A stretch of DNA of 21,511 bases from assembly GCA_003343805.1 (NCBI GenBank), contig QAKM01000038.1, forward strand, positions 1 to 21,511, read 5' to 3'. Origin of the DNA: Bacillota bacterium (GTDB taxonomy: Bacteria; Bacillota; Clostridia; Christensenellales; Borkfalkiaceae). The notes under the pieces are model-generated. The model had not been told where the DNA came from and ran no database searches. It saw only the letters and a program-made list of their open reading frames with translations. The position numbers and the translations under genes were made by a program. This document shows, one piece after another, positions 1 to 7,603 of this stretch (its first letter is position 1; each line of letters opens with the position of its first letter).

Positions 1-305
1 CCGTACTCCATGATCTTGGTCACATGGTCGTCGTCGAGGGAATAGCGGACCTCCTTTCCCTCCTTGACGCCCTTCACGAGCTTTGCCCCGCGCAGGACGC
101 GCAGTTGGTGCGAGACGGCGGAATCCGTCATCTGCAGGGTCTGGGCGATCTCGCCCACATACATATCCCGGATCTGCAGGCAGCACAAAATTTTCGCGCG
201 GGTGGGGTCGCCGAACATCTTGAAGAGATTGGCAAGCTCGTAGAGGGTTTCGCCGTCGGGGAGCCGGCCCCTGATGTCCTCGAAGGACCGCGTCTTTTCT
301 TCCAT
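1..305 (-). CDS. ArsR/SmtB-family transcriptional regulator (N-terminal part, cut by left edge)
   Basis: About 101 residues are visible; the C-terminus lies outside the window. Family knowledge: these are dimeric winged-helix repressors that leave their operator on binding a metal or another signal. Seen: residues FGDPTRAKILCCL (first helices), then a recognition helix TDSAVSHQLRVLRGAKLV near residues 59-76, then the wing and SLDDDHV at about residue 90. The Asp/His of SLDDDHV match the start of the alpha-5 zinc site of SmtB/CzrA-type sensors; the partner His/Glu would be off the edge. The alpha-3 ELCVCD metal box of CadC/ArsR types is replaced by RDMYVGE, although two adjacent Cys (ILCCL) lie just upstream. 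The start is ATG at 305 with AAAGGAGG five bases upstream. It has its own promoter and is separated from the ATPase gene by a terminator, so it is not co-transcribed with it. Family assignment is firm; the ligand is unknown. Confidence 0.9.
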   Translation of the reverse strand, partial: MEEKTRSFEDIRGRLPDGETLYELANLFKMFGDPTRAKILCCLQIRDMYVGEIAQTLQMTDSAVSHQLRVLRGAKLVKGVKEGKEVRYSLDDDHVTKIMEY

Positions 306-356
306 GCCTGCCTCCTTTGCGCCGCGCCGCCTCCGGCCTGCGTCCGTGCGCCCGTT

Positions 357-378
357 ATATGAACGTTTTCTCAAATAT
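357..378. promoter_or_regulatory. Probable ArsR operator (A/T-rich imperfect inverted repeat)
   Basis: Plus strand ATATGAAC (357-364) faces TCAAATAT (371-378), giving ATAT..GA / TC..ATAT arms around a short centre. It lies just downstream of the -10 box, between promoter and gene. ArsR/SmtB repressors typically bind A/T-rich imperfect palindromes containing TGAA or TCAAA half-sites at this place. Autorepression is inferred. Confidence 0.5.
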
Positions 379-387
379 TCAATAAAT

Positions 388-416
388 AGTATAGCGCGGC
401 CGAGGAGATTTGTCAA
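388..416 (-). promoter_or_regulatory. Sigma-A promoter of the ArsR gene
   Basis: Read on the minus strand: TTGACA (411-416), a 17-base spacer, then TATACT (388-393). The match is near perfect with ideal spacing and points at the ArsR start at 305. Confidence 0.85.
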
Positions 417-438
417 CCGATTTTCGCAAGGTGGGCGC

Positions 439-468
439 AAAAAAACGGCTGTCCCGCAGGACAGCCGT
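439..468 (-). terminator. Intrinsic terminator of the P-type ATPase gene
   Basis: A 10-bp perfect stem, ACGGCTGTCC (445-454) with GGACAGCCGT (459-468) and loop CGCA, is followed in minus reading by seven T (439-445 on the other strand). It lies 17 bases beyond the ATPase stop codon. There is no T-run in the plus direction. Confidence 0.9.
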
Positions 469-484
469 AAAAACGAGCGTGTTT

Positions 485-3139
485 TTATTTGTGATGGCGC
501 ACGAGTTCGAGCGACTTTGCGATCTCCATGACGATGATGGGTACGATGGAGAGGGCGATGCCGATGACATAGACCTGCCAGGGCAGGTATGCGCTGCCGA
601 AGCCGAACACCGTCATGACGCCGGGCGTGAACATGACGAACGCGATGAGCGCGAGCGCGATGAGCGTGACGATGTTGAGGAACTTATTCGTGAACGGCCC
701 CACTTTGAAGAGGGAGTGGCCCGAGCGCATATTGTAGGCGTGGAGCGTCTGCGAGAGGGCGAGCACGAAGAAGGTCGCGGCACTGCACGCCTCTGCCCCG
801 AGACCGAAGCCGAAGCGGGCGATGCAGTAGCTTGCAAGCGCCAGCCCTGCGAACATACAGCCCTGCAGCACGATCTGGATGCCGTAGCCGTGGGCGAAGA
901 TGCTCTCGTTCTTGGCGCGCGGTTTATGGTCCATGACGTCGGGCTCGAGCTTCTCCATGCCGAGCGCGATGGCGGGCAGCGAGTCGCCGATGAGGTTGAT
1001 CCAGAGGAGCTGGATGGAGATGAAGGGGGAGATCTGCCAGATGCACATGGCGAGGAACACCACGATGACCTCGGAGATGTTGGTCCCCAGCAGGAAGCCC
1101 ACGACCTTCTTGATGTTGGAGTAGATGCCGCGGCCCTCCTTGACGGCGTCGACGATGGTCGCGAAGTTGTCGTCGGTGAGGGTCATGTCGGCGGCGCCCT
1201 TGGCAACGTCCGTACCCGTGATGCCCATCGCGCAGCCGATGTCGGCGGCCTTGAGGGCGGGTGCGTCGTTGACGCCGTCGCCCGTCATCGAGACGACCTG
1301 GCCCTTCTTCTGCCATGCCTTGACGATGCGGATCTTGTTCTCGGGCGAAACGCGCGCATAGACGGAGATGTGTTCGACCTGCTGATCGAGCTCCTCTTCG
1401 CTCATGGCGTCGAGTTCGGCACCCGTGATGGCTCTGTCGCCGTCGAGCAGGATGCCCAGCTCTCTTGCGATGGCGGAGGCGGTGATGACGTGGTCGCCCG
1501 TGATCATGACGGGCTTGATGCCCGCCTTGCGGCAGACGGCGACGGCTTCCTTTGCCTCGGGACGAGGGGGGTCGATCATGCCGACGAGCCCGAGGAAGGT
1601 GAGCCCGTATTCGAGCTCTTCGCTCGTGGGCTCTTCGGAGACGCTGTCGAGTTCCTTATAGCCGACGGCGAGCACGCGCAGGGCGTCCGCGCTCATGGCG
1701 TCGTTGACGGAGCGCGCCTTTTCGATGTCGCCCGCGATGCAGCGGGTCGCCATCACGTCGAAGGCGCCCTTGACGACGGCGATGAGCTTGCCGTCGATCT
1801 TGTTGACGGTCGTCATCAGCTTGCGGTCGGAGTCGAAGGGAAGGGAGGCGATGCGGGGGCAGCTCTCGTTGAGCGCCTCCTTCTCATTGCCGAGCTTGTG
1901 CGCGGCGAGCACGATGGCGGTCTCGGTGGGATCGCCGAGATGCACTTCCCTGTCGCCTTCAAATTCGACGGAGCCGTCGCAGCACAGCGTGCCCCAGGCG
2001 AGGAGCTGCTTTGTCTGTTCGTCGGTCGCAGCCGGGTCGAAGGCAGTGGCCTCGCCGCCGTCCACATACGTTCTCACGAGCGTCATGCGGTTCTGGGTGA
2101 GGGTACCCGTCTTATCCGAGCAGATGACGGAAGCGGAGCCCAGCGTCTCCACGGCGGGCAGGCGCTTGATGATGGCGTTCTTTCTGACCATGCGCGTCAC
2201 GCCGATGGAAAGCACGATGGTGACGACGGCGGGCAGGCCTTCGGGGATCGCGGAAACGGCGAGCGAGACGGCCGTCATGAAGAGCTCGAGCCAGTCGAGC
2301 CCGACGCACGCGCCCACGACGAAGATGATGGCGCACGCCGCGAGCGCGACGATGCCGAGGTATTTGCCGAGCTGTGCGAGCTTGTTCTGAAGGGGGGTGC
2401 GCACTTCCTTCTCGCCGGCGAGGAGGTTTGCGATCTTGCCCATCTCGGTGTTCATGCCCGTGCCGGTGACGACGGCGGTCGCCGAACCGTAGGTGAGCGA
2501 GCAGCCCGAGAATACCATGTTGGAGCGGTCGCCGACGGAGGCGTTCTCCTTGACCTCGGCGCGCGCATCCTTTTCGGCGGGCACGCTCTCGCCCGTGAGG
2601 GCGGATTCTTCCGACTTTAAGTTGGAGCTCGTCAGAAGCCTTGCGTCCGCGGGGACGAAGTCGCCCGCTTCAAGGTAGATGACGTCGCCGGGGACGAGCT
2701 CGGAGGCCTGGATGAACTTTTCCTTGCCGTCGCGGAGCACCCGGGCGTGGGGGGCGGACATATTTTTGAGCGCTTCGAGCGCCTTTTCCGCCTTGCTCTC
2801 CTGCACGAGGCCCATGATGGCGTTCAGAACGACGATGAAGATGATGAGGGCGGGCTCCACGAACTCGATGGGGCTCTCCTCCCCCGTCACGAATACCTGA
2901 TAGCAGATGACGCCGAAGGAAACGCACGCCGCGATGAGCAGGATGATGATCATCACGTCCTTGAACTGTTCAAGGAAGCGGACGAACATACTCTTTTTCT
3001 TCTGCTCGGCGAGCTTGTTCTCTCCGTAGCGCGCTCTGCGGGCCTGCGCCTCCTGTTCGGAGAGACCCTTCTGCGCATCCGTCGCGAGGTCTTTTACGAC
3101 CTCGTCCTGGGGGCAACTGTAAAACTCTTGTCTTTGCAC
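485..3139 (-). CDS. Calcium-type (P2, SERCA/PMCA-like) cation-transporting P-type ATPase
   Basis: An 884-aa membrane pump predicted to export Ca2+ at the cost of ATP. Domains in order: N-terminal cation-ATPase region (1-60), TM1-2 (about 60-115), actuator domain with TGES at 182-185, TM3-4 with the PEGL kink at 299-302, phosphorylation site DKTGT (D342), nucleotide-binding KGAF (458-461), hinge MITGDH (545-550) and TGDGVNDAP (619-627), then TM5-10. Residues matching the SERCA Ca2+ site II are present: E300 in TM4, N715 and D719 in TM6. N687 and E690 in TM5 match the SERCA N768/E771 pair. The SERCA Thr799 position is Gly718. The length is usual for bacterial members. The start is GTG at 3139 with AAGGAG ten bases upstream; no better ATG is seen. 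The gene is monocistronic, with a terminator on each side. Ca2+ specificity is inferred; Mn2+ is possible. Confidence 0.93.
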   Translation of the reverse strand: MQRQEFYSCPQDEVVKDLATDAQKGLSEQEAQARRARYGENKLAEQKKKSMFVRFLEQFKDVMIIILLIAACVSFGVICYQVFVTGEESPIEFVEPALIIFIVVLNAIMGLVQESKAEKALEALKNMSAPHARVLRDGKEKFIQASELVPGDVIYLEAGDFVPADARLLTSSNLKSEESALTGESVPAEKDARAEVKENASVGDRSNMVFSGCSLTYGSATAVVTGTGMNTEMGKIANLLAGEKEVRTPLQNKLAQLGKYLGIVALAACAIIFVVGACVGLDWLELFMTAVSLAVSAIPEGLPAVVTIVLSIGVTRMVRKNAIIKRLPAVETLGSASVICSDKTGTLTQNRMTLVRTYVDGGEATAFDPAATDEQTKQLLAWGTLCCDGSVEFEGDREVHLGDPTETAIVLAAHKLGNEKEALNESCPRIASLPFDSDRKLMTTVNKIDGKLIAVVKGAFDVMATRCIAGDIEKARSVNDAMSADALRVLAVGYKELDSVSEEPTSEELEYGLTFLGLVGMIDPPRPEAKEAVAVCRKAGIKPVMITGDHVITASAIARELGILLDGDRAITGAELDAMSEEELDQQVEHISVYARVSPENKIRIVKAWQKKGQVVSMTGDGVNDAPALKAADIGCAMGITGTDVAKGAADMTLTDDNFATIVDAVKEGRGIYSNIKKVVGFLLGTNISEVIVVFLAMCIWQISPFISIQLLWINLIGDSLPAIALGMEKLEPDVMDHKPRAKNESIFAHGYGIQIVLQGCMFAGLALASYCIARFGFGLGAEACSAATFFVLALSQTLHAYNMRSGHSLFKVGPFTNKFLNIVTLIALALIAFVMFTPGVMTVFGFGSAYLPWQVYVIGIALSIVPIIVMEIAKSLELVRHHK

Positions 3140-3292
3140 TCCTGTTGTTCTCCTTTTTCTCTTTTTTTATTTTGTGATAACCACGCGGAAATTTTCCGCG
3201 GTGTTTCCATTGGGGGCGCCTCGGGGTAGGGCGGCGCCGTTTGGGAGGGTGCAGCCCTTCCGGGCTGTGCGCCCGTCTTATTCAATTCACTC
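3140..3292 (-). other. Leader region of the ATPase gene with two inverted repeats
   Basis: This gene-free stretch of about 150 nt holds a near-perfect palindrome at 3183-3203 (CGCGGAAA and TTTCCGCG around one T) and a hairpin at 3247-3274 (CAGCCC/GGGCTG with loop TTCC, extended by outer GGG/CCC). The palindrome lies about 45 bases ahead of the start codon and could be an operator or a leader stem. I see no convincing -35/-10 pair here and no match to the yybP-ykoY riboswitch core. Confidence 0.4.
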
Positions 3293-3332
3293 AAAAAAAA
3301 GATAAGAACTCAGGGACCCCCGAGTTCTTATC
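3293..3332 (-). terminator. Intrinsic terminator of the lipoprotein gene
   Basis: An 11-bp perfect stem, GATAAGAACTC (3301-3311) with GAGTTCTTATC (3322-3332), is followed in minus reading by eight T (3293-3300). It lies 77 bases after the lipoprotein stop. The bases between stop and stem (3333-3408) show no gene. Confidence 0.9.
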
Positions 3333-3408
3333 ACTGGGCATAAGGTTTTGAGGCTCATCTTCCTCAACCGTCTTGTTGTAAGGGCGATGTGTATCATGTC
3401 CTTTTCCG

Positions 3409-4401
3409 TTACTTGGTCGTAAACGCTGCCTCCTTCAGGCGGTACACGAGGGTGCCGAGCGACTGCAGGACGGGCACCTCCATGCGGAGCAGTACGTTGC
3501 GGTAGGTGTTGTTGTTCGTATCCGTCGTCGCGGCATAGACGAGGTCCTGCTGCTGGCCGGAAGGCGTGCTCTGATAGATGATGGGCACCTGAACGGCGTC
3601 GATCTCCGTCTTGACAGCGGTACCGTCCATCGTGAAGTCGACGCTCTCCTTCAGAGAGGTCGGCCCCGTGGTGCTCGTTCCCGTCGAAACTTCGGTCACG
3701 ATCCCCATCACCGAGTTGACGGTGCGGAAGGTCGCGACGGAGGAGAGGCTGAGCCCGCGCAGGGCAAAGAGGATCTGCTCGTTGTCGAGATAGGTCGTCG
3801 TGCCGTCGATCGCATATTCGCGCGTTTCGGGCGCAGGCGTTTCGGCATTGAGGTCGGTATAGACGGCGGTCGCCGTCGTCAGCGCGGCGTCGTAGCTCAC
3901 GTCATAGGTATAGTGATAGGTCTCGATCGCGCCCTCGAGCGTTTCGGGAAGGGAGACGATGGGGGAGGTGGAGAGCACCTCCTTCTCGCTCTTCACGGGC
4001 TTTAAGCCGTCGGTCACGGGCAGGAAGGAGACGGAGGAGCTGACACGGTCGGAAAAGTCCTCGCTCACCTCGCTGCCGAGGCGGTAGCGGCCCGAAATGG
4101 TCAGTTCGGTCGTATAGATATAGCCTTCCTTGGTGCTGCCGTCCGAAAGCGCGATGTTGGCGTTGATGAGGCGGGTCGTGTAGGTACCCGTGTCGTATTC
4201 GACGGAAAAGCTGCTGTCGTTTTCGGCGGGGGTAAAGCTCACTTCATAGGTGAGTTCCTCGAGCGTGTCGTTGACGGAGCCGCCGAGCGCCGTGTTGCGG
4301 TACCAATTCGCCGTAAAGGAGAGCGGTGTGCCGCCGCTGCAGGCACTGAGCAGCGTGAGCGGAGCGAGCAGCAAGAGCCCCGCAAGGCGGATCTTCTTCA
4401 T
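3409..4401 (-). CDS. Putative secreted lipoprotein of unknown function
   Basis: 330 aa. The N-terminus has a basic MKKIR start, a hydrophobic leucine-rich core and lipobox LSAC with C21, so it should be lipidated and held on the outer face of the membrane. The mature part is rich in Thr, Ser, Tyr and Val with alternating polar and hydrophobic residues, suggesting a mainly beta extracellular domain. I recognise no catalytic motif, repeat or named domain. The start is ATG 4401, preceded by GGAGG with a 5-base gap; the open frame extends nine codons upstream but lacks a ribosome site there. It is a single gene with its own promoter and terminator, divergent from addB. The lipoprotein call is firm; the function is unknown. 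Confidence 0.8.
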   Translation of the reverse strand: MKKIRLAGLLLLAPLTLLSACSGGTPLSFTANWYRNTALGGSVNDTLEELTYEVSFTPAENDSSFSVEYDTGTYTTRLINANIALSDGSTKEGYIYTTELTISGRYRLGSEVSEDFSDRVSSSVSFLPVTDGLKPVKSEKEVLSTSPIVSLPETLEGAIETYHYTYDVSYDAALTTATAVYTDLNAETPAPETREYAIDGTTTYLDNEQILFALRGLSLSSVATFRTVNSVMGIVTEVSTGTSTTGPTSLKESVDFTMDGTAVKTEIDAVQVPIIYQSTPSGQQQDLVYAATTDTNNNTYRNVLLRMEVPVLQSLGTLVYRLKEAAFTTK

Positions 4402-4433
4402 GGAAGCCTCCGTTTGTTGAGAAATCAAGACCT

Positions 4434-4462
4434 ATTATAGCACATTTTTTTTCGTTTGTAAA
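4434..4462 (-). promoter_or_regulatory. Promoter of the lipoprotein gene
   Basis: Minus strand TTTACA (4457-4462), a 17-base spacer that is A-rich and ends in TGTGC, then TATAAT (4434-4439). It gives a leader of about 25 bases before the ribosome site. Confidence 0.8.
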
Positions 4463-4516
4463 AACAAATCGCCGAAAATAAGAGAAATTTTCATGAAAAT
4501 CATCCGGCAAATGTGT

Positions 4517-4522
4517 TATAAT
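4517..4522 (+). promoter_or_regulatory. -10 box of the addB operon promoter
   Basis: TATAAT preceded by ATGTGT. The -35 region about 17 bases upstream (TGAAAA) is a poor match. It supports translation starting at 4571 rather than at an upstream in-frame ATG at 4493, which would lie before the promoter. Confidence 0.6.
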
Positions 4523-4570
4523 GGTCTTACTGTGGGCGGGCGCCCGTGCGCCCTGCCCGAAGGAGGCACT

Positions 4571-7500
4571 ATGCCCGAACTCTATGAAGCCCCCACGCTC
4601 GACGATGCGCTTGCCGTTCTCGGCGCGCTGGCGGAGGGATATGAGGCAAGGGGAGAGAAAACGCTCATCTTCTGCGAGGACCGCCTGACGCTGCTTGCCG
4701 AACGCGCCGTGCTCGAGCGGGTGGGCGGGACCATGCTCACCGAAGTCACCACCTTTGCGCGCTTTCTGTCGCGCAGCCGGACGGGGACGCGCATCCTCTC
4801 CAAACAGGGATCGGTGATGGCGGTCTCCGCCATTCTCTCCGCCCGGCAGAGCGAACTCAAATATTTCCGCCGCGGGGCGGCACAGGCGGTGTACGAGACG
4901 CTCGCCCAGCTCTCCGCCTCCCGCGTGGACGAAGAGCTGCTCCTCCGCGGGGCGGACGAGACGGACGGGAACCTGCGCGGAAAGCTCACCGATCTTGCCC
5001 TGCTGCTCGCCGCCTACCGGGATTTTCTGCGGGAGGAGGGCTGTACGGACGAGAGCGGCGCGCTCTCCCTTCTGCCCGAGGCGATCGCGCGGGCGGGGCT
5101 CGCGCAGACAAATGTCGTCTTTTTTGCCTTTTCCTCCTTTACCCGTCAGGCGCGGGAGGGGATCGAGGCGGCGCTCGATGCCGCAAAGAGCGTGCGCGGC
5201 ATCTTTCTTTCGGGGGAAGAGAGCCTCTATACGCACGCGGCGGCGAATGCCTTCCGCCGTGCCCTGCGGGAGCGGGGCGCCGAAGCACGCTCCGAGCGGG
5301 TGGAGCCGACGCTCAACGAGGACGCCGCATGGCTCCTCGGGGGACTGTTTACGCCCGAGCGGCTGACGGGGGAAGCAAGACCCACCGCGCGCGTGCGGCG
5401 GTTCACGATGATCGACGAGGAGGCGGAGTTCACGGCCGTGGCGGCCCTCATCCGCCGTCATGCCGCCGAGGACGGACTCCGCTGGCGTGATTTTGCCGTG
5501 CTCGTGCGGGGGGAGGAGAGCTTTCCCCTCGTCAAACGGGTGTTTTCCGCCTACCATATCCCCTTCTTTGCCGATGAACAGCGGCCGCTCTCCGAACATC
5601 CCTTCTCGGGATTTGTGCTCAATGTGCTCGCCGCCGCAGCGGATCGGGCGCTGCCGTCCGAAGCGGACGCCGTCGCCTCCTCCGTCTACTTCGGCGAGGG
5701 GGACGAGTACCGCAACTATCTCTTAAAATACGGCAATTACCGCGGGGCGGTGTACCGTGCCGTCAAGGAGGGCGCGGCGGTCAAGGACTACGACCGCGAG
5801 GCGCTGTGTGCGTGCGCCGAGCGGATGCGCGCCATCCTTGCGCTCTTCCCGCCCAGGGCGGACGGAGCAGGCTTTTCCCGGAGCGTGCGCTCCCTGATGG
5901 AGCTCGTGGATGCCGCGCGCGTGACCGAGGAGCTCCGGGCGGGCTTTGCGGGCGCCGAGCGCACCTTCCTGGAACTTGCCCCCCTCGAAGAGGTGCTCGA
6001 TGAGATCGCTTCCGTCGCCCGCGACCCCATGCCGGTGCGCGAGTTCGCCTCCCTTCTCAAGAGCGGGCTCGAGGCAAAGAAGGTCTCCATGATCCCGCAG
6101 TCGGCGGACGCCGTCTTTGTGGGGGATGCGACGGAGAGCCGCTTTGCCCGCGTCAAGGTGCTGTTTGCGACCGGCCTCGACGGCCTCCCCCGCACCTCGC
6201 AGGATACCGCCGTCATCTCGGACGGGGAGATCGCGCGGCTCGCCGATCTGGAGGTCGTCATCGAACCGGCGATCGCCGAAGTCAATGCCCGCGCCCGCGA
6301 GGGGCTGGGGCTCAATCTCTGCTCCTTTTCGGAGCGGCTGTATCTCTCCTGCCCGATGCGGCGGGGGAGGGACGACTGCGAGAAAGGGGAGATCCTCCGC
6401 TCGGCGGAAAAGCTCTTTTCCATGCCGGCGATGCCCGATCTCTTCCCCTACGACTGTTGCGAGCGGATGCCCGCCGTCCGCGGGATGCTCGCCCGCCGCA
6501 CCCTGCGCACGGAGCGCGACGAAAAGCGCTTTGCAGGGCTTGCCGCCTTTTTGCGGGAGCGTGGGGAGCCCGTCGATCGCCTTCTGGGCGGGGAGGAAAA
6601 GCCGCGGGTGGACTGCCGGCAGCTCTACTCCTTCGGCAAGGTCTCGCCCACTCTGCTCGAGCGCTATTTCGAGTGCCCCTACAAGAGCTTTGCCGAGCGC
6701 GGGCTCCGGCTCGCAGAGCGCGACGAGGTCAGCGTCAAGGCGGTGGACACGGGGACGTTCATGCACGCCGTGCTCGAGGAGGTCGCCCGCCGCATCCCCG
6801 AACTGCCCGATGAGGACGCCTGCCGCGCCCTTGCCCGCGAGACGGGGGAACAGCAGCTGAAAACGCCCCGCTTTGCAGGGCTTGCCGATACCGAGGCGGG
6901 CAGCTACACGGGCGAGCGGCTGATCGCCGAGGGACAGGACGTCGCCGCGGCGCTCTACCGTCAGGTCGTCCTGTCCGAGTTCACCGTCTCCAAAACGGAG
7001 GCGGTCGTGAAGGTGCCGGAGCTCGCGCTCGAGGGCAAGACCGACCGCATCGATACCTCCGGGCCCTATGTGCGCATCATCGACTATAAGACGGGCGCCA
7101 TCGACAGCGATCCCGTCGCCTACTATACGGGCCGCAAACTGCAGCTCGAGCTGTATCTGAAGGGAGCTTCCGAGGGCGGCATCCCCGCGGGGGCGTTCTA
7201 CTTCCCCGCCGTCAGCGAGATCCTCCCCCAATCGGGGGCAGGTACCCGCTTCCTCATGAGGGGCTTCTTCAACGCGGACGAGGAAGTCGTCCGCCGCATG
7301 GACAGGACGCTCACAGAGGGCGCGTCGAGCGGCCTCTTTGATTACAAGATGGACGGCAAGAGCCATGACGGCGCCATGAGCGGGGAGGAGCTCTCCGCCT
7401 TCCTCGACTACGCCGTGCTCGTGGCGGCCGGGGCGGAGGGCGAGATGAAGCGGGGCAACATCGCTCCCTCTCCCTACGAGGGCGCCTGCAAGTACTGCAA

Positions 7501-7603
7501 ATTCGGCGCACTCTGCGGCTTCCGCGGCGAGGAGCGGAGCGAAAACAAGATAAGCTGCGGCGAGATCGTCTCCATCGTCCGCCGGGCAAAGGGGGAGAAA
7601 TGA
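4571..7603 (+). CDS. addB: AddB-like subunit of the AddAB helicase-nuclease (RexB-like, no Walker A)
   Basis: 1010 aa; with AddA it resects double-strand DNA ends and prepares them for RecA. Seen: the C-terminal RecB-type nuclease domain has H732, D825 (GKTDRID) and D838-K840 (DYKTG), so the PD-(D/E)xK site looks intact. The four cysteines of the AddB iron-sulfur clasp are present: C702 (ECPYKS) and C973, C976, C982 (CKYCKFGALC). The N-terminus begins MPELYEAPTLDDAL and has no GxxGxGK[ST] Walker A, which Bacillus AddB keeps; loss of it is known in RexB-type subunits. It is shorter than Bacillus AddB (about 1166 aa). The start ATG 4571 has AGGAGG four bases upstream. The stop overlaps the addA start by ATGA, indicating coupled translation. 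Confidence 0.92.
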   Translation: MPELYEAPTLDDALAVLGALAEGYEARGEKTLIFCEDRLTLLAERAVLERVGGTMLTEVTTFARFLSRSRTGTRILSKQGSVMAVSAILSARQSELKYFRRGAAQAVYETLAQLSASRVDEELLLRGADETDGNLRGKLTDLALLLAAYRDFLREEGCTDESGALSLLPEAIARAGLAQTNVVFFAFSSFTRQAREGIEAALDAAKSVRGIFLSGEESLYTHAAANAFRRALRERGAEARSERVEPTLNEDAAWLLGGLFTPERLTGEARPTARVRRFTMIDEEAEFTAVAALIRRHAAEDGLRWRDFAVLVRGEESFPLVKRVFSAYHIPFFADEQRPLSEHPFSGFVLNVLAAAADRALPSEADAVASSVYFGEGDEYRNYLLKYGNYRGAVYRAVKEGAAVKDYDREALCACAERMRAILALFPPRADGAGFSRSVRSLMELVDAARVTEELRAGFAGAERTFLELAPLEEVLDEIASVARDPMPVREFASLLKSGLEAKKVSMIPQSADAVFVGDATESRFARVKVLFATGLDGLPRTSQDTAVISDGEIARLADLEVVIEPAIAEVNARAREGLGLNLCSFSERLYLSCPMRRGRDDCEKGEILRSAEKLFSMPAMPDLFPYDCCERMPAVRGMLARRTLRTERDEKRFAGLAAFLRERGEPVDRLLGGEEKPRVDCRQLYSFGKVSPTLLERYFECPYKSFAERGLRLAERDEVSVKAVDTGTFMHAVLEEVARRIPELPDEDACRALARETGEQQLKTPRFAGLADTEAGSYTGERLIAEGQDVAAALYRQVVLSEFTVSKTEAVVKVPELALEGKTDRIDTSGPYVRIIDYKTGAIDSDPVAYYTGRKLQLELYLKGASEGGIPAGAFYFPAVSEILPQSGAGTRFLMRGFFNADEEVVRRMDRTLTEGASSGLFDYKMDGKSHDGAMSGEELSAFLDYAVLVAAGAEGEMKRGNIAPSPYEGACKYCKFGALCGFRGEERSENKISCGEIVSIVRRAKGEK

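Noticed and set aside
410..2620. Long open frame on the strand opposite the P-type ATPase
   Set aside because: It is a mirror of GC-rich codon use in the ATPase gene; its product is a run of Asp, His, Arg and Gly without any domain, and there is no ribosome site.
3140..3292. yybP-ykoY manganese riboswitch before the P-type ATPase
   Set aside because: The conserved core sequences are not visible on the minus strand; only unrelated GC hairpins are present.
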